Shown here in pieces: positions 17,347 to 25,949 of a DNA stretch of 43,964 nt. How positions within the stretch are numbered: the stretch's first letter is position 1; the number at the start of each line of letters is the position of its first letter. The position numbers and the translations under genes were made by a program. The notes under the pieces are model-generated. The model was not told the origin of the DNA, did not search any database, and saw only the letters and a list, made by a program, of their open reading frames with translations. This DNA is from Armatimonadetes bacterium CG06_land_8_20_14_3_00_66_21 (lineage in GTDB: Bacteria > Armatimonadota > Abditibacteriia > CG2-30-66-41), in contig PEVN01000209.1 of NCBI GenBank assembly GCA_002779825.1, positions 1 to 43,964 on the forward strand, given 5' to 3'.

Positions 17347-17754
17347 TTGCCCGCAGTACTGATCGTCGACGATGACCGCACCCACAGGCAGATCCTCAAG
17401 ATGACCTTGGTCCGCGGAGGGTTCTCCGTGCGCGAGCTGGATAGCGGCCGGACCGCCTTGGCGGCGGCCAAAGAGCAACAGCCGGACCTTGTGCTACTGG
17501 ACATCGTCATGCCCGGCATGAGCGGTCTGGAGGTCTGCGCGCAGCTCAAGGCCGATGAGATCACGCGGGCGCTCCCGGTGATCATGCTGACCGCCGTGGC
17601 CACTCCCGAACATATCCAGCGCGCCCTGGACGCTGGTGCTGCCGACTACATTCTCAAGCCCTTCGATCCCGAGCGCGTCCTCAAGGCAGTCCGCGAGTTG
17701 TGTCCTCCCCCGGAAGAGGCGTCACCACAGCCCGGAGGACAGGCGTCAGCCTGA
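17347..17754 (+). CDS. Receiver-only response regulator
   Basis: 135 aa with D8/D9, the phospho-acceptor D52 (LLDIVMPG), T82 (MLTAV) and K104 (ILKPFDPE) of a functional receiver domain, plus a short proline-rich tail and no output domain. The start is TTG at 17347, 6 nt after the larA stop; no ATG or GTG precedes the first beta strand. The tight spacing suggests translational coupling to larA. There is no kinase nearby. Confidence 0.85.
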   Translation: MPAVLIVDDDRTHRQILKMTLVRGGFSVRELDSGRTALAAAKEQQPDLVLLDIVMPGMSGLEVCAQLKADEITRALPVIMLTAVATPEHIQRALDAGAADYILKPFDPERVLKAVRELCPPPEEASPQPGGQASA

Positions 17755-17869
17755 ACCTACTGACCCCGCGCTGCGGAGGGACCATTGGCTTGCGCCTACC
17801 TTCCCGAAGGCGAACCATCGCCCTTTTCCGTGACGTGGAAACGTGTAACGAGAATCCCCTTGGTGCCCC

Positions 17870-18697
17870 ATGCCTGAGCTATCGCTTCCTCAGAATGTCA
17901 TCTTGATGGTCCACCTGCCACCGCTCCCGGGCGCGCCGGACGCTTCCTTGACCATGGCCGAGCTGATCGGCTTCGCCTGTCGCGACGCTGAAGTCGCCCA
18001 GGCCGCTGGCGCCGACGGTGTGCTCGTGGAGAACTACGGCGACATCCCCTTCTTCAAAGACGGCGTCCCCGCCGTGACCATCGCCGCCATGGCCACTATC
18101 GTCACCCACGTTCGCCAGGCAGTCACCATTCCCGTGGGCGTCAACGTCCTCCGCAACGACGCCTGCGCGGCCCTGAGTATTGCCGCAGCCACCGGCGCTG
18201 GCTTTATCCGGGTCAATGTCCACTGCGGCGCACGCGTGACCGACCAGGGGATCATTGAAGGGCGCGCGGCCGAGACGCTCCGCCTCCGTCGTGACCTGGG
18301 CGCCAACGTGGCAATCCTCGCCGATGTGGCGGTGAAGCACTCCGCCCCGCTCGGCCCCGAGCAGTTGGCCCAGTTGGCTCGTGACACAGCCTACCGGGGC
18401 CACGCCGACGCGCTGATCGTCACCGGCAGCGGCACCGGCGCCCCAGTCGACCTCGACGCCCTCCGAATCGTCAGACAAGCCGTCCCCGACCGCCCCCTCT
18501 ACCTCGGCAGCGGCGTAACCGATGACAACGTCGCCGCCCTCCTGAACCAGGCCGACGGAGTGATCGTTGGCACCTCCGTCAAAGAGGGCGGGCTCACAGG
18601 AAACCCCCTCGACCCCGCCCGCACTCGCCGCCTCATCGCACACTCAGCAGGGCAAGCCCAGGACCAGAGATGGCCATCCGCGAATTCCAGCAACTGA
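17870..18697 (+). CDS. BtpA/SgcQ family TIM-barrel protein
   Basis: 275 aa. MVHLPPLPGAPDA, GADGVLVENYGDIPFF, VNVLRNDACAALSIAAATGAGFIRVNVHCGARVTDQGIIEG, ILADVAVKHSAPLG and YLGSGVTDDNVAALLNQADGVIVGTSVKEGG are the signature blocks of the BtpA/SgcQ family, a (beta/alpha)8 fold. Cyanobacterial BtpA was linked to photosystem I stability, while other bacteria carry members in sugar or nucleoside contexts; the reaction is unknown. The C-terminal ~20 residues overlap the start of the MazG-like gene by 28 nt. It begins 115 nt after the response regulator and may continue that transcript. Confidence 0.88.
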   Translation: MPELSLPQNVILMVHLPPLPGAPDASLTMAELIGFACRDAEVAQAAGADGVLVENYGDIPFFKDGVPAVTIAAMATIVTHVRQAVTIPVGVNVLRNDACAALSIAAATGAGFIRVNVHCGARVTDQGIIEGRAAETLRLRRDLGANVAILADVAVKHSAPLGPEQLAQLARDTAYRGHADALIVTGSGTGAPVDLDALRIVRQAVPDRPLYLGSGVTDDNVAALLNQADGVIVGTSVKEGGLTGNPLDPARTRRLIAHSAGQAQDQRWPSANSSN

Positions 18698-18969
18698 TCG
18701 AGGCAATCTACTTCGCCAAGGACAGCGGTCGCGGCGTCGAGAGCACCTTTATGTGGTTCGTCGAGGAAGTCGGCGAACTCGCCCAAGCCCTCCGATCCGG
18801 GACTGTCGAGCAACTCGAAGAGGAGTTCGCCGACGTAGCCGCCTGGCTCGCCACCCTCGCTAGCCTCAAGGGAATCGACCTCGAAACAGCCGTCCGCAAG
18901 TACGCCAGCGGCTGCCCCAAATGCCACGCTACCCCCTGCGCGTGCGCTGAACCGGCTCCGCAACCGTGA
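18670..18969 (+). CDS. MazG-like nucleotide pyrophosphohydrolase
   Basis: 99 aa. The MazG metal-binding pattern EEVGEL ... EEEFADVAAWL (E-x2-E then E-x3-D) sits at about 32-60. It is followed by a short CPKCHATPCAC tail with four cysteines, typical of a small subgroup of single-domain MazG proteins and probably zinc-binding. The family hydrolyses non-canonical or excess NTPs to NMP and pyrophosphate (house-cleaning). The start ATG lies inside the 3' end of the BtpA-family gene (28-nt overlap, different frame), so the two are translationally coupled. Confidence 0.85.
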   Translation: MAIREFQQLIEAIYFAKDSGRGVESTFMWFVEEVGELAQALRSGTVEQLEEEFADVAAWLATLASLKGIDLETAVRKYASGCPKCHATPCACAEPAPQP

Positions 18970-18988
18970 CCGTGGCGCGGCGCCACGG
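18970..18988. terminator. Perfect 19-bp palindrome after the MazG-like gene
   Basis: CCGTGGCGC, a central G and GCGCCACGG start directly after the stop codon. There is no U-tract, so it is not a canonical Rho-independent terminator; it may protect the 3' end or be a dispersed palindrome. The rest of the gap to 19237 shows no gene. Confidence 0.35.
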
Positions 18989-19237
18989 GTTCGCAATGGT
19001 CGCGGGCTGCGCCGCCGTCATCCCGCCGGCAAAGGCCAACGCGGAGCGGGGAAGGCGGGAAAAGGCGAAGTTGGACCCGGTGAATCGTGCCCGAAGACGC
19101 CCTCGGCCCGAACGGGCGCCCCAGCGCTGGTATGCCCGAGCTGTTGCCGATTTGGTCGGCACGCCGCAGAGGACCAATGAAAACGCCGCGCACCAGAAGC
19201 TGGCGACGCGGCAAGCGATCCCGAAACGAGCGGGGGA

Positions 19238-19402
19238 TCAGGTGGACGAGGCGATGTTCGTGTTGACAGTGACGAACAGGTTGCGGACCTTCTGACCGAG
19301 GACGGTCAGGATGGCGATCACCACGAGGGCGATCAAGGAGACGAGCAGCCCGTACTCCACGAGGGTCTGTCCCTCTTCCTCAACAAACAGACGACGAATC
19401 AC
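19238..19402 (-). CDS. Flp-type IVb pilin
   Basis: 54 aa: a leader with EEEG, then QTLVEYGLLVSLIALVVIAIL (prepilin cleavage before Q, conserved E at +5 followed by Y), and a short polar tail VRNLFVTVNTNIASST. This is the classic Flp/Fap major pilin. GTG 19402 is chosen because GGGAGGTG lies 8 nt upstream; a longer reading to 19471 has no ribosome-binding site and crosses the leader. A strong promoter with an embedded palindrome lies at 19472-19500. No tad assembly genes (CpaF-type ATPase, TadB/C, RcpA) are in the window, so the pilus machinery must be elsewhere. Confidence 0.87.
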   Translation of the reverse strand: MIRRLFVEEEGQTLVEYGLLVSLIALVVIAILTVLGQKVRNLFVTVNTNIASST

Positions 19403-19471
19403 TTGGCGGCACCTCCCTTCTGCCGGGGGACGGGCGCGCTGTGCTGCACCGTCCATTCCCGCGCGCCTCAA

Positions 19472-19500
19472 ACTCTATCACATTCCGGCCGGAAAGTCAA
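19472..19500 (-). promoter_or_regulatory. Strong promoter of the Flp pilin, with a spacer palindrome
   Basis: On the minus strand: TTGACT (19500-19495), exactly 17 nt, then TAGAGT (19477-19472) preceded by TGA, an extended -10. The spacer contains TTCCGGCCGGAA (19483-19494), a perfect 12-bp palindrome placed where a repressor or spacer-binding activator would sit. The leader is about 63 nt. Confidence 0.65.
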
Positions 19501-19586
19501 CGGCATGACGCGGCTCTGAAATGGCGCAGCTCACGGGCGCCAACACAGGCGGACAGTGGGCCCAGAGTTCACGGTGTGCGGCTCTC

Positions 19587-20324
19587 TCAGCGCCCGCCGA
19601 CGGCCAGAGCTCGGCAGCGCACAACCTCCGCTCGATCCGCTCCACGGCAGGCAAGCTCCAGCGAGTCGCCGCGCTGGAGGAAGACGACGTCCTTCACTTC
19701 AAGCGCCTTCTGTTCGTTGTCGCCTGTTGCCGCAACCTGACCGCGCAGCACCACCCAAACTTCCTCGCCCACGGCTGGCGGCAGGTCCACGGTGTCGTCG
19801 CCGTTGAGGCACACGAACTCGACGCCAAGGTGCTTGGCCCCTTTCGCGGCGGAGGACACGCTTCGCCACACTCCGGGCGAGCGAAAGACCGGGCTGGTGC
19901 GCTTCCTGTCCACAAGCTGCACGCCGCTGACATGCCCCTCGGCCGGGACGGGCGCGGCGCTCTGCTTGGACGCGTCGCGGTCACCGCTGTAGAGCTTCAT
20001 GTCGGGCGGCGACTGAAAGCTGATGAGCGCGGCAAAGTGGCTGGTGGTGATCGTGCCATGCACCTCGCCGCCGGGGATGAAAGCCGCTTCACCGGCATAG
20101 AGCGGCGAGTAGGTCTCCCCCTGCCGCACGTCCACGCCGCCCTCCAGGACGAGGAAGAGATCCTCTGAATCGTCGTGAGTGTGCTGCGGGAACTCCATCC
20201 CGCGTTGGGAGAGCGAGTAGTTCAGGGTCAACTGCTTCGCGCCCATGTCGGGGTGGACGACGCGGCGGGAGTCCACCTTTCCCATGGCGAAGCGGACGCC
20301 GGTTTCCAGGTTCAGGAACTGCAT
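19587..20324 (-). CDS. Two-cupin-domain protein
   Basis: 245 aa. The first cupin (about 25-105) keeps the metal ligands H48, H50, E54 and H89 (QHTHDDSEDLFLVLEG, PGGEVHG). The second (about 160-240) has the cupin strand pattern (VDLPPAVGEEVWVVLRGQV) but no histidines, so it is probably structural. It could be a small-molecule dioxygenase, isomerase or sugar-binding protein; the substrate cannot be told. AGGAAA lies 8 nt upstream of the ATG. It lies downstream of the tatD-mutS2 gene on the same strand but is separated from it by an inverted-repeat element. Confidence 0.78.
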   Translation of the reverse strand: MQFLNLETGVRFAMGKVDSRRVVHPDMGAKQLTLNYSLSQRGMEFPQHTHDDSEDLFLVLEGGVDVRQGETYSPLYAGEAAFIPGGEVHGTITTSHFAALISFQSPPDMKLYSGDRDASKQSAAPVPAEGHVSGVQLVDRKRTSPVFRSPGVWRSVSSAAKGAKHLGVEFVCLNGDDTVDLPPAVGEEVWVVLRGQVAATGDNEQKALEVKDVVFLQRGDSLELACRGADRAEVVRCRALAVGGR

Positions 20325-20355
20325 TGTGGATTTCCTTTCGAGGGAGGGCTCGGCT

Positions 20356-20525
20356 CACCACGGAGACACTGAGCGCACGGAGACGGTCAAGTGTCGAGGC
20401 AAGGGCACGGCGAGGAGAGAGGAGGCGGGGCGATCTCCGGGCCAGCCTGCCGCGCGCCCTTTGTCTTCCTCGGACTGCAATTCCGAATCCCTGCCCTTCT
20501 CCGTGCTCTCCGTGTCTCCGTGGTG
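20356..20525. repeat. Inverted-repeat element of the 'CACGGAGACACGGAG' type
   Basis: Bases 20356-20382 and 20499-20525 are inverted copies (27 nt, two mismatches) of a CACCACGGAGACAC-like sequence, enclosing about 116 nt without a gene. The outer right end reaches to within 4 nt of the mutS2 stop. Purine-rich elements with this wording are widely dispersed in environmental bacterial genomes. A related unit lies at 41497-41530. No transposase is present. Confidence 0.65.
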
Positions 20526-20528
20526 CAA

Positions 20529-23500
20529 TCACACCCTCGCCAAGTACGCCACCGTCGCCCCATCCCCTCCTTGCTTGAGGTCGGCCAGCTCGAAGCGTTC
20601 CACCATGCCGTGGTCTCGTAGGAACGCATGGACGCCCTTGCGCAGCGCGCCGGTTCCTTTGCCGTGGATCAGGCGCACGTAGGGCAAGCCGCCCACCGCG
20701 GCGTCGTCGAGGTACTTATCCAGTTCCGGGATCGCCTCCTCGACGGTCCGGCCGATGAGGTTCAGTTCCATCGAGACGCGGGACTTTGTCAGGCGTAGGC
20801 TGGTGAGGTATGTTGGCTCTTCGCGCTTTTCCTCGTCCGGCAGAAGCTGCAGTTCGCCGGCGAGGGTCTCGACGGTCACGGTATCGGTGCGGACCGAGAC
20901 TTTGCCGTTGTCGTTGGGGGCGGTGAGCAGGACGCCGGCCTTCCGCAGCCGGGGGATACGCACACGCCGACCAGGCTGGAATTGGCGCAGGTCGAGCACC
21001 GGCTCCCGCTCTTCTTCTTCAGCAAGTTCCTGCTCTATTACCTTGAGCCGGTCCATCGCCTGCTGCGTCGGCTTCCCTTCGCGCGACTGCTGCCGAAGCT
21101 GGCGCAGGATCTGTTCCGCCTCTGCCCGCGTGTGCGTCAGCAGCTCACTGGCAGCGGCAACAGCTTCCTCCCGGGTGTCCTCGCTGTGGCGCTGTGCTTC
21201 CTCGAGTTGGCGCTCGCGCTCCACCCGTAGCCGCTCCGCCTCTGCGTGTTGCCGTTCGGCCGCCGTCGCAGCGTGGTCCAGTTCGCGCTGCCGCGCTTCC
21301 ATCTTGCGGATCAGCTCGGCGGTGGCTTCCTTCTGCTCCGCCATGGACTCGAGGGCCTCGCGCACTACGTCGCGCGGCAATCCCAGCCGTTGCGAGATCA
21401 CCAGGGCGTTGCTGCTTCCCGCGATCCCCGTCAGCAGGCGGTACGTCGGCTTGAGGGTCTCGGGGTTGAACTCGACACAGGCGTTCTCGACGCCCCTTTC
21501 GGCGAAGGCGAAGTTCTTCAGGTCGCTGTAGTGGGTGGTAGCCAGGACCCGCGCGCCGTTGTGCTTCAGCCGCCGGAGAATCGCCCTCGCCAACGCTGCG
21601 CCTTCGTCGGGGTCGGTACCGACGCCGACTTCGTCCAAGAGGACCAGTGTGTCGCCATCGGCGTGCCGGACGAACCGCACGATGTTCTTCAGGTGAGCGC
21701 TGAAGGTGCTCAAGCTCTGCTGGAGGCTCTGCTCATCGCCGATGTCGGCGAAGAGACGGGTGAACAAATGCACGGTGCTGTTGGCGTGCGCGGGCAGGTG
21801 GAGCCCGCAAGCGACCATTACGGTGAGCAGACCCACGGTCTTGAGGGCGACCGTCTTCCCGCCGGTGTTGGGGCCGGTGATGAGGAGGACCGTGAAGTCG
21901 TCCCCCAGAGCAACGTCGATGGGCACTGCGCCCTCGCCCAACAGCGGGTGTCGGGCCTGCACCAAGTCGCACCGCGGCTGCGCGCTCAGTTGCGGCAGGC
22001 TGCAGTGCCAGTCCAGACTCAGCCGGGCCTTGGCGAAGATGAAGTCGAGAACGCTTGCCGCACGCAGGGACGTGCCGATCTCTTCCCGGCGCTCCGCCAC
22101 TCGACCGGTCAACTCAGTCAGGATTCGGTGGATCTCGTCCCGCTCCTCAAGCTGCAATTGGCGGAGCTGGTTGTTCAGCTCGACGATTGCCGCGGGCTCG
22201 ATGAAAAACGTTGCGCCACTGGCCGACCGGTCGTGGATCATTCCGTCGAACTGGCTGCGGAACTCCGCGCGAACGGGGACGCACAGCCGGTCGTCGCGGA
22301 TGGTCACCAGCGGCTCTTGGAGCATCTTCGCGACGCTCGAAGTGCCCATCAGCCCCTCGATCTTCCGGTGGCACTCGCGGTCCACCGAAGCGATCCGTCG
22401 GCGCACGGCCGACAGCTTGGGGCTGGCGTCATCGCGGACGCGCCCGTCGGGATCGAGGCAGCGGTCGATCTCCTTTTCCAGCGCGGGTAGAACGACAATG
22501 TGGGCGGCGAGTCGACGCAGGCGTGGGCCGGCGTCGTCTTCCGGGGCGGTCAGGGCGTGGTGGAGTCCGCGCAGCCCGCCGAGGGTGACCGCCACGGAGA
22601 GCAAATCAGTTGGCGCCAACACCGAACCAATGCCAGCGTCGCGAAGCACCGTGCGCAGGTCGCGGATGCCGCCAAAGGGCACGCGTCTGCCCGCTTCGAG
22701 AAGCGCCCGGGCTTCGCTCGTTTCCGCCAGCCGCTCACGGACGGTCGCCAGCTCAGGGTTGGGTTCCAGTCGCAGGCAGCGTTCTCGGCCGACCTCAGTT
22801 GCCGCCCGCTCCGACAGCGCGGCAACAACCCGGTCAACCTCAAGTAGCTTCCAAGTGCGCTCATCCACGCACGGGCCCTTCGCCTTCGGGAGAGAGGGTG
22901 CCCGCGCCTGGGCCCGCCGCGGCGGCGTGGAGTCGTCTCGGGTTGCCGCTACGGAGGCGACCTCCGGCAGGCTGATCCCAAACAGGTCGCAGGCGTTCTG
23001 CATTGTCTGTTCGGCGATCCGCTCGACCGGGTCCCCGCGCACCTCGGCGATGAACTCCGCAACGGCGGGCAGCAGCGAGGGCTCATTGCGCTTCCACTGC
23101 TTGCGGTGCTTCTGCGGCGTTAGGTAAGGGCAGTCCGTCTCGATCAGGAGCCGATCGAGCGGGACCCGCTTCGCGACCTCCGACAGCTCCGTCGTGGACC
23201 GGTAAGTGAGGACGCCCGTGAGACCCAGAAGGAACCCCAGATCAAGAATGTGCGTCGCCACGGGCCAGTCCCCCGTGAAGCAGTGCACCACCCCGCGGAC
23301 GCCGCGCGCCGCGTACTCCGTCAGCAGATCGAGCACGGCCTTGTGCGCGTCCCGGTCGTGCACAATCGCCGGCAGCCCGGTTTCGGCCGCCAATTCCAAC
23401 TGCGCTGCGAACGCAGCCGTCTGTTGCTCGCGCGGTGACAGGTTGCGAAAGAAGTCAAGCCCCATCTCCCCGACAGCGACGACCTCCGGCTTCTCCAGCA

Positions 23501-23747
23501 GCCCTCGCAGCGACTCGGCGACTTCCGGCGTGAACGCCTTGGCGTCATGAGGGTGCACGCCGGCCGTAGCGAACACGCCCGGCGTACTCCGGGCTTGCCC
23601 GAGTGCTTTCTTCGCTGAGGTCAGGTCGTACGCAACGTTGATGAGGCCGACGACGCCGGCTCCGCGCGCGCGGGTGACAGCGTCGTCGTAGTCCTTGTCG
23701 AACTGCCGGTCGCAGAGATGGCAATGTGAGTCGACGAAGACGGGCAT
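20529..23747 (-). CDS. mutS2: TatD nuclease - MutS2 fusion in one open frame
   Basis: 1072 aa without a stop. Residues 1-262 are a complete TatD-type metal nuclease: H8/H10 (DSHCHL), E94 (GEMGLDFF), H130 (IVHDRDA), H155 (VHCFTG), D205 (ETDCPYLTP). After a linker rich in P/A/R/K (263-293), residues 294-1072 are a full MutS2. Its parts are the core and clamp regions, Walker A GPNTGGKT (625-632), Walker B LVLLDE (701-706), a long coiled coil (about 800-900) and a C-terminal Smr nuclease domain with HGKGTGALR. An in-frame GTG at 22868 (V294) could also start a separate MutS2, with a weak AAGG upstream. TatD acts on DNA ends, and MutS2 acts on branched DNA or collided ribosomes. The start lies 2 nt after the preceding gene's stop. 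Confidence 0.88.
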   Translation of the reverse strand: MPVFVDSHCHLCDRQFDKDYDDAVTRARGAGVVGLINVAYDLTSAKKALGQARSTPGVFATAGVHPHDAKAFTPEVAESLRGLLEKPEVVAVGEMGLDFFRNLSPREQQTAAFAAQLELAAETGLPAIVHDRDAHKAVLDLLTEYAARGVRGVVHCFTGDWPVATHILDLGFLLGLTGVLTYRSTTELSEVAKRVPLDRLLIETDCPYLTPQKHRKQWKRNEPSLLPAVAEFIAEVRGDPVERIAEQTMQNACDLFGISLPEVASVAATRDDSTPPRRAQARAPSLPKAKGPCVDERTWKLLEVDRVVAALSERAATEVGRERCLRLEPNPELATVRERLAETSEARALLEAGRRVPFGGIRDLRTVLRDAGIGSVLAPTDLLSVAVTLGGLRGLHHALTAPEDDAGPRLRRLAAHIVVLPALEKEIDRCLDPDGRVRDDASPKLSAVRRRIASVDRECHRKIEGLMGTSSVAKMLQEPLVTIRDDRLCVPVRAEFRSQFDGMIHDRSASGATFFIEPAAIVELNNQLRQLQLEERDEIHRILTELTGRVAERREEIGTSLRAASVLDFIFAKARLSLDWHCSLPQLSAQPRCDLVQARHPLLGEGAVPIDVALGDDFTVLLITGPNTGGKTVALKTVGLLTVMVACGLHLPAHANSTVHLFTRLFADIGDEQSLQQSLSTFSAHLKNIVRFVRHADGDTLVLLDEVGVGTDPDEGAALARAILRRLKHNGARVLATTHYSDLKNFAFAERGVENACVEFNPETLKPTYRLLTGIAGSSNALVISQRLGLPRDVVREALESMAEQKEATAELIRKMEARQRELDHAATAAERQHAEAERLRVERERQLEEAQRHSEDTREEAVAAASELLTHTRAEAEQILRQLRQQSREGKPTQQAMDRLKVIEQELAEEEEREPVLDLRQFQPGRRVRIPRLRKAGVLLTAPNDNGKVSVRTDTVTVETLAGELQLLPDEEKREEPTYLTSLRLTKSRVSMELNLIGRTVEEAIPELDKYLDDAAVGGLPYVRLIHGKGTGALRKGVHAFLRDHGMVERFELADLKQGGDGATVAYLARV

Positions 23748-23749
23748 GG

Positions 23750-25858
23750 CTACTCGGTGAACGCCTCGACGGCACCGGTGTTGAGGTCGAGGATTGCGAG
23801 GTCCGCTGGTTCCTGGATTGCGAACGACTTGCCTTCCACCCGAATGCCCACCCCCAAGAGCGACCTCCCGGGTTCAGCCGCACAGACAATCAAGTCACCG
23901 ATCCGGCTGGCCCGCACGCCGACGGACGCGCGGAACAGGCGCGGCACGCCGAGGTCATCCAGCAACTGCGGGATGAGCGTGGGGGTCATCAGCCCGGCAT
24001 CATACGATAGGTACCAGCAGTTGGCACCCTGGCTGCGGACGCCGAGGGTCGCCCCCGCTGTCGTCGCCACACGCGGGTCGCCTGCCGCATCCAGCACCGC
24101 CAAGAGTCCGGCATCGACCACCGGCACCGTCTGCCCGCGGAACTCGAGGGGCTGCCTGCTTGGCGAAAAGCGCGACGCCGCCGGCACAGAGCACCCCAGG
24201 AACTCCCCAAACGCCTCGCCGACGGCGTCGGCGCCAGCCAGTTCCGGGGGGAGACCGTAGAGAACCGCCTTCCCGCCTTCCTCCAGGTAGGTGAGCAGGA
24301 TCTCCCAATCGAGGGGAGCATGCGCTACTGGCCACGGATAGACGAGGGCGTCATAAGTCTCCTCAGCGCGAGTGAACCCACCAGTCTCGGTCATGTCGTC
24401 GGCGGTGGTGAGGTGGTCCGGCGAGAGGATATCGAATGCGATGCCCTGTTTGGTCAATGTGCCGGCAAGCCGACGCAGCGAGCGCAGATACGCTTCCGCT
24501 GCCTCCCCCCACAGTCGCGCCGCCGCCCGCCAGTTGTAGACGACAGCCACGTTGGCCCGAGGGGACTCGAACCCGGTGCGCTCTCCCGTCCAGGCGAGAC
24601 GCCGGTTCGAGGTCGCGAGGCAGCGCTGCTCCGCAAGCGTCAACTCCAGGTCCGACTGACCCGCCTCCGCGAGGATAGAGCGAACCGACTGAGCGCACAG
24701 GAGGTTGGCGTGAGGGCGGGCCCGTTCTCCGGCGAGGTCGGTGTCCCAGGAGGCATGAGACGCCAGGCGGTCGGGGTGGTACTTGCCCAGCGACCGCGCA
24801 AGCGCGACGCCCCAGTCCGTTGCCTCCTCGTCGAGGGGCGCGCCGCCGGTGAACCCGCCCGTTTGAGTCGCCGCGGCGAACCGGAACCAGTCGGCATTCC
24901 CGCGCAGAACCTCCGCCGCGCACACCCCCCGCCGGCCGCTGCAGACGCCGACGTTCGCCTCGCGCCCCGAGTGGTGTGCGGCCTGGGTTCGCAGCATACT
25001 GTGAACGCGGAAGACCATATCGGCCCACGTGGACACGGCAGCTTGCCGAGTAGAGCCGCTGGTCGGGAGGTCCCACGCCAAGCTCGCCAGCCGCTCTCGC
25101 AGGTCGTAGCGGTGCCGCTCCTTGAACTCATGAAAGAAGGCGTCGGAGACGAACAGGCTGCGCCAGTCGCCAGGCACTGCGTGCCCCGGCTCGTCAGTCC
25201 AAAATCCGGCGGCGTTGCCGACCTCGCGAGTCATCGTCACCATCAGTTCTCTGGCGAACCGGACCGTCTCGAGCCGGGCATAGTCGAAGGTGTCCAACTC
25301 AACAGCCGCAAAGACGGCAATCTCGTCCGCCGCTACGGACTGCGGCTCCCATTGGGCGGTCCACCCGTCGGCTGAGGGGCGGAGTTCGACTTGCCGGGTC
25401 ACGTCCGAGGCCTTCCCGGCGGACAGGGCGTATGCGCGCACCAGGCGCGGCTGGCCAGTCGCCAAGACGTCCCCTGACTGCGAACCCAGCAGGGAGCGCG
25501 ACACTTCCCCGTCCGCCGTCTGCGCGACGACCCACGCCATCTGGTGCTGGCGGCACTTCGGGAACTGGCGCAGAAACTCCCGCCGGGCGTGCTGGAGGTC
25601 AACCTGCAGCCAGATCGCGAGCCCGCGCTGCGCACCCAACTCCACAAGGTGACGAAAGGCTGCGAGCACCTTGGCGTCGGTGATCTCGAACTGTGTGGTT
25701 CGGAGCCCGACCAGCGCCGAGCGGAAGCCGTTCGCGCGGACCGCGTCCAGCGTTTGCGCCAACCGCTGCGGGTCCTCGACGTGCTCGGCGTCAAGTAGGA
25801 CCACGATGTCCGCTGCGAAGTTGTCGCGGTTCCGTAGCTTGTGTCGGGGGCGTTTCAT
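23750..25858 (-). CDS. Glycoside-hydrolase-like protein (TIM barrel plus GATase-like domain)
   Basis: 702 aa from ATG 25858. The middle part has GFWTDEPGH (W220-TDE223-P) followed by a DAFFHEFKERHRYDLRERLASL helix. This is the 'TDEP ... F..yG.dl...l..L' pattern of large glycosyl-hydrolase-like proteins (GH106-like neighbourhood). Later, VAVVYNWRAAARLWGEAAEAYLRSLRRLAGTL and LTYLEEGGKAVLYGLPPELAG look like a Rossmann/GATase-like domain as found in GH42-type enzymes. There is no signal peptide, so it is probably cytoplasmic. Its catalytic ability is not certain. The frame upstream of 25858 is shadow-like. It is oddly placed between EndoQ and TatD-MutS2 (gaps 91 and 2 nt), so it is probably co-transcribed with repair genes. 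Confidence 0.62.
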   Translation of the reverse strand: MKRPRHKLRNRDNFAADIVVLLDAEHVEDPQRLAQTLDAVRANGFRSALVGLRTTQFEITDAKVLAAFRHLVELGAQRGLAIWLQVDLQHARREFLRQFPKCRQHQMAWVVAQTADGEVSRSLLGSQSGDVLATGQPRLVRAYALSAGKASDVTRQVELRPSADGWTAQWEPQSVAADEIAVFAAVELDTFDYARLETVRFARELMVTMTREVGNAAGFWTDEPGHAVPGDWRSLFVSDAFFHEFKERHRYDLRERLASLAWDLPTSGSTRQAAVSTWADMVFRVHSMLRTQAAHHSGREANVGVCSGRRGVCAAEVLRGNADWFRFAAATQTGGFTGGAPLDEEATDWGVALARSLGKYHPDRLASHASWDTDLAGERARPHANLLCAQSVRSILAEAGQSDLELTLAEQRCLATSNRRLAWTGERTGFESPRANVAVVYNWRAAARLWGEAAEAYLRSLRRLAGTLTKQGIAFDILSPDHLTTADDMTETGGFTRAEETYDALVYPWPVAHAPLDWEILLTYLEEGGKAVLYGLPPELAGADAVGEAFGEFLGCSVPAASRFSPSRQPLEFRGQTVPVVDAGLLAVLDAAGDPRVATTAGATLGVRSQGANCWYLSYDAGLMTPTLIPQLLDDLGVPRLFRASVGVRASRIGDLIVCAAEPGRSLLGVGIRVEGKSFAIQEPADLAILDLNTGAVEAFTE

Positions 25859-25949
25859 GGGTGGCTTAGGGCTTGGCTGTCGGGTGGGCGGCGCCGCTTG
25901 GAGACGTGCTTCGAGCAGCACTTGCGCCGGACGGAGGCCAAGGTGACAC

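Noticed and set aside
21706-23127. A 473-codon antisense frame over mutS2
   Set aside because: It is serine/arginine-rich with no domain; the sense frame contains MutS2 motifs throughout.
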